Below, piece by piece: positions 6,119-12,873 of a stretch of 14,516 nucleotides of DNA; the stretch's first letter is position 1, and each line of letters starts with the position of its first letter. This DNA is from Syntrophus sp. (in: bacteria). Lineage in GTDB: Bacteria > Desulfobacterota > Syntrophia > Syntrophales > UBA5619. The DNA lies in contig PNOO01000038.1 of NCBI GenBank assembly GCA_013824905.1, forward strand, positions 1 to 14,516. Reading direction: 5' to 3'. Position numbers and translations under genes: made by a program. The notes below the pieces were generated by a model, which had not been told where the DNA came from, made no database searches, and saw only the letters and a list, made by a program, of their open reading frames with translations.

Positions 6119-7825
6119 CGTTATTCGGAAATGTTCCTGCCCACCGGAAGAGAGGTCCCTTCCGATGCGGAACTGATAAGCCACCAGCTCATGATCCGAG
6201 CGGGGATGATAAGAAAACTGACCGGGGGGATCTATTCCTATCTGCCCTTCGGCTACCGGGCGATCCGCAAGGTCGAACAGATCGTCCGGGAGGAGATGGA
6301 CCGTGCAGGGGCCCAAGAGGTATTTTTGCCTATGGTGCAGCCGGCGGAACTTTGGCAGGAGTCGGGCCGCTGGGTGCATTACGGCAAGGAACTCCTCCGT
6401 TTTCATGATCGTCACGAACGGGAGTATTGTCTCGGACCAACCCACGAGGAGGTGATTACCGATCTGGTGCGTCATGAGATCAAAACTTACCGGCAGCTTC
6501 CGAGAAATCTTTACCAGATCCAGACGAAGTTCCGCGATGAGATCCGTCCCCGTTTCGGAGTGATGCGTTGTCGGGAGTTCGGTATGAAAGACGCCTACAG
6601 TTTCGATGCGGACGAGACGGGCGCCGAAATCAGCTACCGGAAGATGTTCGAGGCCTACAAAAGGATCTTCACACGTTGCGGTCTCCAATTTCGTCCCGTG
6701 GATGCGGATTCGGGAAGCATCGGTGGGAGCTATTCACATGAATTCATGGTGATGGCCGACTCGGGGGAGGATGCGATCGCCTTCTGCAGCATCTGTCAGT
6801 ATGCGGCGAACTTGGAGAAGGCCGAAGTCGTAAAACCTGCAAAGACGGAGGTGACGGCATCCCCGTACCCCGTCGAGGAAATCCACACACCGGGAGTGAA
6901 AACGATCGAGGAGGTCTGTGCTTTTCTCCGCGTGAAACCCGAAGAAGTCGTCAAGACGCTGGTCTTCGCTGCGGATGGTTTCCCTGTGGCCATTCTGATC
7001 CGAGGCGATCAGGAAGTAAACGAGATCAAAGTGAAAAACTATCTCGGATGTGACGCACTTGAACTGGCCCCGGATGACCTGATCCTTGATGCGACCGGTT
7101 CCCCCCGGGGTTTTGCCGGCGCCATCGGCATCAAGGCCAGGATCATTGCTGATAATTCGCTTATGGGCATGACCGATTGCGTCATGGGGGCGAACCGAAT
7201 GGATTATCATCTCTGCCATGTGAGTCCGGGGCGGGATTTCCCTGTTTCAGCCTATGCGGACCTGCGGATCATCCGTGAGGGCGATCCCTGTCCCCGCTGC
7301 GGGGAAGAGATCCATTTTGCCCGTGGCATTGAGGTAGGCCATGTCTTCAAACTGGGGACCAAGTATAGCAAAACTATGAAGGCCATCTATCTGGACCGGA
7401 ACGGTCGAGAACAGACGATGGTTATGGGATGCTACGGAATCGGCATCGGCAGAACGGTCGCTGCTGCCATCGAACAGAATCACGATGCGGCAGGGATCGT
7501 CTGGCCCTTGCCTATCGCCCCTTACCAAGTCATCATCACTCCTGTGAACGTAAATGAAAAAAGCCTTTCCGAAACGGCGGAGGACATCTACCAAACCCTC
7601 GCCATAAAAGGTGTGGATGTTATTCTGGATGATCGGGATGAAAGGGCTGGAGTCAAATTCAAGGATGCTGATCTGATCGGCATCCCCTACCGGATCACGG
7701 TAGGTCCCAAGAAACTGGCCGAGGGGAAGGTGGAAATCAAGTCCCGACGATCTGCTGAGGTCGAGACCCTGCCGGTTGCCGAGGTCGAGGCGTATATCAT
7801 GACTCGGATTCGCGAAGGGATATAG
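6116..7825 (+). CDS. proS: Prolyl-tRNA synthetase, bacterial editing type
   Basis: ProS charges tRNA-Pro with proline in the cytoplasm. From ATG 6116 the product has 569 residues, close to the E. coli-type length of about 572. The order is a class II catalytic core with LTGGIYSYLPFGYRAI (35-50) and THEEVITDL (109-117), motif 2 FRDEIRPRFGVMRCREFGMK (139-158), an inserted editing domain of roughly 220-405 including VVKTLVF (278-284) with the conserved Lys280, motif 3 GCYGIGIGRTVAA (438-450), and a C-terminal anticodon-binding domain of about 465-569. An in-frame ATG at 6026 would add 30 residues, but those codons lie inside the inserted repeat and 6116 has the strong ribosome-binding site. It follows ispG and sits five bases ahead of the (p)ppGpp synthetase gene. 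Confidence 0.96.
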   Translation: MRYSEMFLPTGREVPSDAELISHQLMIRAGMIRKLTGGIYSYLPFGYRAIRKVEQIVREEMDRAGAQEVFLPMVQPAELWQESGRWVHYGKELLRFHDRHEREYCLGPTHEEVITDLVRHEIKTYRQLPRNLYQIQTKFRDEIRPRFGVMRCREFGMKDAYSFDADETGAEISYRKMFEAYKRIFTRCGLQFRPVDADSGSIGGSYSHEFMVMADSGEDAIAFCSICQYAANLEKAEVVKPAKTEVTASPYPVEEIHTPGVKTIEEVCAFLRVKPEEVVKTLVFAADGFPVAILIRGDQEVNEIKVKNYLGCDALELAPDDLILDATGSPRGFAGAIGIKARIIADNSLMGMTDCVMGANRMDYHLCHVSPGRDFPVSAYADLRIIREGDPCPRCGEEIHFARGIEVGHVFKLGTKYSKTMKAIYLDRNGREQTMVMGCYGIGIGRTVAAAIEQNHDAAGIVWPLPIAPYQVIITPVNVNEKSLSETAEDIYQTLAIKGVDVILDDRDERAGVKFKDADLIGIPYRITVGPKKLAEGKVEIKSRRSAEVETLPVAEVEAYIMTRIREGI

Positions 7826-7830
7826 GTCCC

Positions 7831-9972
7831 ATGCTCCGCATTAATGACATCCTCGATAAGGTTCAGTCTTATCTCTCCACATCCGAAACGGGGATGATCG
7901 AGAAGGCGTACATTTTTTCCGCCTCCGTCCATCAGGGCCAAGTACGACTCTCAGGCGAACCCTATCTGACCCATCCCATGGAAGTGTGCGGTATCCTGGC
8001 CGATATGAAACTCGATGCGGCGACACTTGTAACCGGGCTCCTTCACGATACGGTTGAGGATACTCTGGCCACACAGGAACAGATTGAGGATGCCTTCGGC
8101 AAGGAGGTGGCTTTTCTTGTCGACGGCCTGACCAAGATCAGCAAGATCACCCTCGGTAATCAGGAAGAACGTCAGGCGGAGAATTTTCGGAAGATGATCT
8201 TGGCCATGTCTTCCGATATCCGGATCCTCCTTGTCCGTCTGGCGGACCGCGTCCACAATATGAGAACCCTGGAATTCCAGGCGCCGGATAGGCAGCTATA
8301 CATTGCCAAGGAGACTCTGGAGCTCTACGCCCCGCTTGCCAATCGGCTCGGCATCAACTGGATGAAAATGGAACTGGAAGACCTATCCTTCCGGTATCTG
8401 GACTACGATGCGTATAACGACCTTGCCAGGCGGGTCGTGAAGAAAAAGGACAAACGGGACGAGTATACCGAGGAAGTCCGGGGAATCATCAACCGGGAGA
8501 TGGACCATTTAGGTATCAAAGCGGAAGTGGAAGGGAGGGCTAAGCATTTTTACAGTATCTATAAAAAGATGAAAGAACAGCATATCAATTTCGATGAGGT
8601 CTATGACCTCACCGCCTTCCGGATCATTCTCGATTCAGACAAGGAAAAGGACTGCTACGAGGCTCTCAGCGTCGTCCACGCCCTCTGGAAACCGGTTCCA
8701 GGGCGTTTCAAGGATTATATCGCGATGCCAAAAGCCAACCATTACCAGTCCCTCCATACGACAGTAATCGGTCCCTACGGAGAGAGAGTCGAGATCCAGA
8801 TACGGACACGGGCGATGCACGAATGGGCGGAAGAAGGGATCGCCTCGCACTGGCGTTATAAAGAAGGCCGGGCCTTTTCCAGCAGCGATGAAGATCAAAT
8901 TAAAATACTCCGGGATCTCCTCGATGTGCAACAGGAGATAGAAAATCCACGCGAGTTCATGTCGAACCTGAAAGTGGCCCTTTTCCCCGAAGAGGTATAT
9001 GTATTTACACCCCATGGGGATGTGAAATCCTTTCCAAAGGGGGCGACCCCCATCGATTTCGCCTATAGCATCCATACGGATATCGGTAACAAGTGCATCG
9101 GGGCCAAAGTGAACCGGAACATCGTACCGCTGAAATATCAGCTGCAGAACGGCGATACGGTCGAGATCATCACCCAATCGGGTCACCATCCCAGCAAAGA
9201 TTGGTTGAAGTTTGTGGTCACCTCCCGGGCGATGGCCAAGATCCGGAACTGGGTCAAGACAGAGGAGCGGGTGAAGAGTGTGGCCCTCGGAAAGGATCTC
9301 CTGGAGAAGGAATTCAGAAAACATCACCTGAAGTTCGGAAATTTTACCAAATCAAAGGAAATGGACGACATTCTTGCCGAGTGCCACGTCGATGCCCTTG
9401 AAGATCTAATGGCGGTTGTCGGCTACGGGCGGGTATCCCCGAAGCATGTCGTCCATCAGTTTCTTCCGGAGGAGATAAAGAAGGAAGAGACCGTTGGCAA
9501 GACCTTGAAAAAGGGAGAAAAGGCAGAGCCCTTCGGTGTTTCTCTGACCGGGATCGATGACGTCATGGTCCGTTACGCCGGGTGCTGCGATCCGATCCCC
9601 GGCGATGAGATCATCGGTTACATCTCTCGCGGCCGGGGGGTAATCGTACATACGGCCAATTGCCAGCGTGTCCGGGATATGGATACCGAAAGGCTGGTGG
9701 ATGTCCAGTGGGACATCCGGGAAAAGCGGGATTATCTGGTCCAGATACGGGTTATCTGTAACGACAAGAAGGGGATCCTGGCCGATCTCAGCGCCGCCAT
9801 CTCCACATTGGATGTGAACATCACCCGTGCGGATACCCATACCGACCAGGACGGGAAGGCAACATGCGACTTCAGTATCAATGTGAGTGACCTTGACCAG
9901 TTCAATCGGGTGATTGCAGCGGTCAGAAAAGTTCGTGGTGTTGTTTCCGTCCAGCGGCTCTTACGTGCTTGA
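7831..9972 (+). CDS. Bifunctional (p)ppGpp synthetase/hydrolase (RelA/SpoT homologue)
   Basis: This 713-residue Rel/Spo protein makes and degrades the alarmone (p)ppGpp, adjusting growth to starvation. In order: an HD hydrolase domain (about 25-180) with H48, H72-D73 in LLHDTVEDT and D139 in RLADRVHNM, all intact; a synthetase domain (about 235-345) with YDLTAFRI, RFKD (292-295) and YQSLHTTVIGP; a TGS domain (about 388-448); a helical/zinc-finger-like region with Cys585-Cys586, His607 and Cys611; and a C-terminal ACT domain (about 635-711). RxKD, rather than the acidic ExDD of synthetase-only RelA, is the known mark of bifunctional enzymes. The start follows the proS stop by five bases with only a weak AAGGG upstream, so it probably depends on proS translation. 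The name varies in annotations (rel, relA, spoT). Confidence 0.95.
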   Translation: MLRINDILDKVQSYLSTSETGMIEKAYIFSASVHQGQVRLSGEPYLTHPMEVCGILADMKLDAATLVTGLLHDTVEDTLATQEQIEDAFGKEVAFLVDGLTKISKITLGNQEERQAENFRKMILAMSSDIRILLVRLADRVHNMRTLEFQAPDRQLYIAKETLELYAPLANRLGINWMKMELEDLSFRYLDYDAYNDLARRVVKKKDKRDEYTEEVRGIINREMDHLGIKAEVEGRAKHFYSIYKKMKEQHINFDEVYDLTAFRIILDSDKEKDCYEALSVVHALWKPVPGRFKDYIAMPKANHYQSLHTTVIGPYGERVEIQIRTRAMHEWAEEGIASHWRYKEGRAFSSSDEDQIKILRDLLDVQQEIENPREFMSNLKVALFPEEVYVFTPHGDVKSFPKGATPIDFAYSIHTDIGNKCIGAKVNRNIVPLKYQLQNGDTVEIITQSGHHPSKDWLKFVVTSRAMAKIRNWVKTEERVKSVALGKDLLEKEFRKHHLKFGNFTKSKEMDDILAECHVDALEDLMAVVGYGRVSPKHVVHQFLPEEIKKEETVGKTLKKGEKAEPFGVSLTGIDDVMVRYAGCCDPIPGDEIIGYISRGRGVIVHTANCQRVRDMDTERLVDVQWDIREKRDYLVQIRVICNDKKGILADLSAAISTLDVNITRADTHTDQDGKATCDFSINVSDLDQFNRVIAAVRKVRGVVSVQRLLRA

Positions 9973-10252
9973 TGCATCGTTGCCTGCAGCAGTCAACAGA
10001 TAAGAAGACCGGCTGAGATAATCTGCGTCATTTATGTCATTCCCTGGTAAACTCTAATCTTGCAATTCCGTGATATGAAATCTATTCCGCCGAAGATTGT
10101 CCTCTGAAAAAGGCATACGGGTATGAGCGACCCGGGACGGCTTCAGGATACTCAAGCCAGGTCCTGGATGATATGAATTGACAGCCGGTGGCAGTTTGCT
10201 GTATGAATCTCTGAATTGACAAGTGATACAACCGGAAAGGAAAAGTAGAGTC
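9973..10252 (+). other. 280-base spacer between the Rel/Spo gene and the amidase
   Basis: No credible ORF lies here on either strand. The second half holds short inverted repeats (CGGGT/ACCCG at 10118-10134; CCAGGTCCTGG at 10157-10167; GGCTT/AAGCC at 10139-10158) and two copies of TGAATTGACA. None of the hairpins is followed by a T-run, so no intrinsic terminator is called for the Rel/Spo transcript. Confidence 0.5.
10178..10207 (+). promoter_or_regulatory. Candidate sigma70-type promoter for amidase-rdgB
   Basis: A perfect -35 hexamer TTGACA (10178-10183) is followed, after 18 bases, by TATGAA (10202-10207), which matches the -10 consensus at four of six positions. Transcription would start near 10214, leaving a leader of about 40 bases before ATG 10253. 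The -10 box is weak and the spacing one base longer than ideal. Confidence 0.4.
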
Positions 10253-10954
10253 ATGGATAGACTGCGTTTGAGATGGGTCGGATTCACTTTGGCCCTGCTG
10301 ATCACGGGTCTTGCTCCCTTGTCGGGGTCAGGCGCCCAGCAAAACCGTTATATGGTGCTGATCGATCCGGCGCACGGCGGTGACGAAGCGGGTGTGCTTG
10401 CCGATAAGCTGCGAGAAAAGGACCTGACCTTGAACCTCGCCCTGTTGATTCGCCAGGAAGCGCAAAAAGGGGCTAATTTTGATATCCAGTTGACCCGTTC
10501 CGCGGACAGAACCATGACGATGTCGGAAAGGAGTAAAGCGATCGGCGCGTTGCAACCGGATTGCCTTTTGAGCCTGCATGTCAATGCTGGATTCGGGAAA
10601 AAGGCGGCCGGTTATGAAGTATATTTCCCTGGATTCCGGCAGACCATCGCCGGAGGAGGCGATTCCATCGTCATACTCAAAGATATGGAAAAAAATAGTT
10701 ACCTAAACGATTCTGTAAGACTCGCCCAGCAAATCCAGGCCAGCTTGGAGACGGTTTTCCCCCGCAAGGGACGGGGCTTGAGGGATGCTCCCAGCCCGCT
10801 TTTGGACGTATTGACTATCCCAGGGCTGATCGTGGAAGTCGGCTTTGCGACCTGTACGGAGGACCGGAAAAAGTTGACCGACGAAGAGACGCAAAAGGCC
10901 ATCGCGCGCGCCTTGGTGAGAGGTCTTCGTACGTATTTCCAGAAGGTGCCGTGA
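10253..10954 (+). CDS. Exported N-acetylmuramoyl-L-alanine amidase (Amidase_3)
   Basis: This is a zinc amidase that cuts the bond between N-acetylmuramic acid and L-alanine in peptidoglycan, so it should act in the periplasm on the cell wall. From ATG 10253 it has 233 residues. Residues 1-28 look like a signal peptide: Arg3, Arg5 and Arg7, a hydrophobic stretch VGFTLALLITGLAPL, then SGSGA as a likely cleavage site. Zinc ligands are His41 in DPAHGGDEAG, Glu55 in LREKDLTLNL and His109 in LSLHVNA; Glu195 in IVEVGFAT is the catalytic glutamate. No SPOR, LysM or AMIN domain is seen, so this is a minimal enzyme. A GTG at 10223 would add ten residues (IQPERKSRV) ahead of the signal; ATG is preferred because the signal then starts at the N-terminus. 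It probably shares a transcript with rdgB. Confidence 0.87.
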   Translation: MDRLRLRWVGFTLALLITGLAPLSGSGAQQNRYMVLIDPAHGGDEAGVLADKLREKDLTLNLALLIRQEAQKGANFDIQLTRSADRTMTMSERSKAIGALQPDCLLSLHVNAGFGKKAAGYEVYFPGFRQTIAGGGDSIVILKDMEKNSYLNDSVRLAQQIQASLETVFPRKGRGLRDAPSPLLDVLTIPGLIVEVGFATCTEDRKKLTDEETQKAIARALVRGLRTYFQKVP

Positions 10955-11012
10955 GGAGGGGGTAGCGGAAGGGATCGTGATCTGATGCATAAAAAAAGAG
11001 GGAGATCCTCTG

Positions 11013-11630
11013 GTGTCCGGACTGAAAAAGATTATCTTTGCATCCAGGAATAGGGGAAAGATAAAAGAGCTTCAGGCGCTGCTGATGGATAGCGGGGTTA
11101 CTCTCTATTCCCTGGAGGATTACCCGGATCTCCCTGATATAAAGGAAGATGGAAACTCATTTCTGGAGAATGCGCTTATAAAAGCGAAGACGGTTGCAGA
11201 ACTGACCGGAGAGGTGGTTCTTGCCGACGATTCTGGACTGGAGGTCGAGGCCCTTAAGGGGGCGCCGGGGATTTACTCCGCCCGTTACGCCGGCGAAGAG
11301 GGGGATGATGGAAAGAATATCATGAAGCTCCTGAATGACCTGCACGGCGTCCCTCCTGCGGGAAGAGAAGCGGTCTTCCGGTGTATCCTTGTCCTCTACC
11401 GACCTGACGGACGTTATCAGATCTTTGACGGAAGCTGGGATGGCAGGATTGCTGAGGTGCCGGCGGGAAAGGAGGGATTCGGGTACGATCCCGTCTTTTA
11501 TCTGCCGGAACGAGGCGTCACCGCGGCTGAACTTCCGGTCGAGATCAAAAACGGGATTAGCCATCGGGCAAAGGCTGCAGCGAAGTTGAAAGTCTGGCTT
11601 GAAAGAGGAATTCAGAAAAACGGGGCGTAG
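11013..11630 (+). CDS. rdgB: XTP/dITP diphosphatase (RdgB/Ham1)
   Basis: RdgB hydrolyses non-canonical purine nucleoside triphosphates (XTP, ITP, dITP) to monophosphates, keeping deaminated bases out of DNA and RNA. It has 205 residues, the usual length. Visible motifs are the N-terminal SRNRGK (11-16), the metal site ADDSGLEVEAL (71-81), GAPGIYSARYAG (83-94), FGYDPVF (156-162) and ISHRAKA (182-188). The start is GTG with GAGGGAG at 10998-11004, eight bases upstream. A small hairpin, AGAGG/CCTCT at 10997-11011, covers that ribosome-binding site and could dampen translation. It is 58 bases after the amidase stop. Its last four codons overlap the start of a tRNA-Pro gene, and the TAG stop is within the tRNA. 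Confidence 0.95.
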   Translation: MSGLKKIIFASRNRGKIKELQALLMDSGVTLYSLEDYPDLPDIKEDGNSFLENALIKAKTVAELTGEVVLADDSGLEVEALKGAPGIYSARYAGEEGDDGKNIMKLLNDLHGVPPAGREAVFRCILVLYRPDGRYQIFDGSWDGRIAEVPAGKEGFGYDPVFYLPERGVTAAELPVEIKNGISHRAKAAAKLKVWLERGIQKNGA

Positions 11631-11697
11631 CGCAGCCCGGTAGCGCGCCTGCTTTGGGAGCAGGATGCCGCAGGTTCAAATCCTGCCGCCCCGACCA
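11621..11697 (+). tRNA. tRNA-Pro, anticodon UGG
   Basis: A complete 77-base cloverleaf reads proline codons. The acceptor stem CGGGGCG (11621-11627) pairs fully with CGCCCCG (11687-11693), followed by discriminator A and an encoded CCA (11695-11697). The anticodon stem is CCTGC/GCAGG (11648-11652 and 11660-11664) with loop TTTGGGA, placing anticodon TGG at 11655-11657 with G at position 37. The T arm is GCAGG-TTCAAAT-CCTGC (11670-11686), and the D stem pairs GCGC with GCGC. The first ten bases overlap the 3' end of rdgB on the same strand, so it is probably released from an rdgB-containing transcript unless a promoter lies inside rdgB. No T-run follows it. Confidence 0.97.
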
Positions 11698-11750
11698 TAA
11701 ACAGATGTCTGACGCCGCTGCCCGAATCAGAGAAAGAAAGGAACCACATT

Positions 11751-12044
11751 ATGCCTAAAGTATCGGTTGAGGACCTCAAAACTGGAATGAAACTGGCTAA
11801 ACCTCTATCGAGAGGAAATATGGTGCTCCTTGGGGAGGGGACGGTTCTCAATGAGACGTGGATTGCCAGAATTGGAGATATGGGCATTGACGGGATCTTT
11901 GTTGACGGGCCCTCAGAACAGCCTATCCCAAAACAAGAGGCCATTCGCCAGCTGGACGAAAGATTTCGGAACGTTCTGAGTGAGCCATATATGGAACGAA
12001 TAAAAAAAATCGTTAAAGAGCACATCGAAGGGCTGTATGTCTGA
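11751..12044 (+). CDS. Small protein resembling the HD-GYP N-terminal (DUF3391-type) domain
   Basis: The product has 97 residues, with no signal peptide or membrane segment. The pattern VSVEDLKTGMKLAKPLSRGN (4-23), then LLGEGTVL and WIARIGDMGIDGIFVDG (39-55), is what I associate with the domain at the N-terminus of many HD-GYP and related signalling proteins (LxxGMxLAxxV...LLxxGTxLT...GI..V.V). Here it stands alone; the rest (56-97) is charged helix. The start has AAAGGA eight bases upstream. The stop overlaps the next gene, an HDOD protein, by eight bases, so the two are likely made together and may form the two halves of one sensor. Function is unknown; a partner or regulatory role for the HDOD protein is inference. 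Confidence 0.72.
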   Translation: MPKVSVEDLKTGMKLAKPLSRGNMVLLGEGTVLNETWIARIGDMGIDGIFVDGPSEQPIPKQEAIRQLDERFRNVLSEPYMERIKKIVKEHIEGLYV

Positions 12045-12873
12045 CAAAATCGATATTCGAATGTTACGCAGCAATGTTGAATCGATCAATGCATTGCCGA
12101 CGGTACCCTCCACGCTCAGACGGATTTCTATCATGATGGAAAAACAGAGCATAGGATTGGAAGAGCTCGGACGTCTCATCTCCAATGATCCGGCTTTAAC
12201 CGCCAAGATACTCAGAATGATCAACTCTGCCGCATATGGATTCCCAGGCAGAATTTCATCTGTGTCTCATGCCACCATGCTCCTGGGACTGAGTGTCATT
12301 AAGGGGCTTTTAATCGGCGTTTCGGTTTTTGAATTAATGGAAAAAACCATGATCGGTCTTTGGGAGCACTCCCTGGGCTGTACAGTGGTCGCACGGATGA
12401 TTGCGCAGAAAAAAGGACTGAAAGAGCCGGAAGAGGTGTCTGTTTGCGGCCTTCTCCATGACATCGGCAAGGCAGTCCTGATGCTCCAATATGCCGATGT
12501 ATATAATAAAGCCATGCAGGAAGCCGAGAAAACGGGGATCACCATCCATGAAGCCGAAGCCGGTTACTTTATGGCGACCCATGCCGAGGTCGGTCACTGG
12601 CTCGTGCAAAAATGGCATTTTCCAATGCATCTGGTCGAGACTATTCGGTATCATCACCGCCCGAATCTTTCCAAACAGTCGCCGATGGAGACAGCCATCG
12701 TTCACGTTGCCGATGTCCTTGTCAGAGCAAAAGGAGTGGGGTACCCGGGAGATCTTGTTGTACCGTCTGTCCATCCTGCCGCATGGGAAATGTTGGACCT
12801 GTCTGAAAATGATATCGGGGATATTCTAAGAAATCTGGAGGATGCGACTTCATCCGCGCGAGAGACAATATGA
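12037..12873 (+). CDS. HDOD-domain signalling protein
   Basis: The 278-residue cytoplasmic protein is mostly an HDOD domain: LPTVPSTLRRI (20-30), ISNDPALTAKILRMINSA (48-65), then ISSVSHATMLLGLSVIKGL (73-91). Unlike many HDOD proteins it keeps a near-complete set of HD-phosphohydrolase ligands: H111 in LWEHSLG, H141-D142 in GLLHDIGKAV, H182 and H187 in THAEVGH, H206-H207, and H223/D226 in IVHVADV. It has no GYP motif, so cyclic-di-GMP hydrolysis is not predicted. HDOD proteins are generally thought to act in signalling, often near chemotaxis, GGDEF or stress genes; their biochemical activity is mostly unproven. The start overlaps the upstream small gene by eight bases (SD GAAGGG inside it) and the stop overlaps the GGDEF gene by four. 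Confidence 0.88.
   Translation: MSDKIDIRMLRSNVESINALPTVPSTLRRISIMMEKQSIGLEELGRLISNDPALTAKILRMINSAAYGFPGRISSVSHATMLLGLSVIKGLLIGVSVFELMEKTMIGLWEHSLGCTVVARMIAQKKGLKEPEEVSVCGLLHDIGKAVLMLQYADVYNKAMQEAEKTGITIHEAEAGYFMATHAEVGHWLVQKWHFPMHLVETIRYHHRPNLSKQSPMETAIVHVADVLVRAKGVGYPGDLVVPSVHPAAWEMLDLSENDIGDILRNLEDATSSARETI

Noticed and set aside
10049..10068. CTGG...TTGCA near 10049-10068 as a sigma54 promoter.
   Set aside because: The GG and GC are 14 bases apart instead of the required 10.
9973..10252. Hairpins in the Rel/Spo-amidase spacer as a riboswitch or intrinsic terminator.
   Set aside because: The stems are only about five base pairs, no T-run follows, and I recognise no known riboswitch core.
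11621..11697. tRNA-Pro 3' end as an attachment site for an integrated element covering the HDOD/GGDEF cassette.
   Set aside because: No integrase gene and no second copy of the tRNA 3' end are visible in the window, and the downstream genes are typical chromosomal signalling genes.
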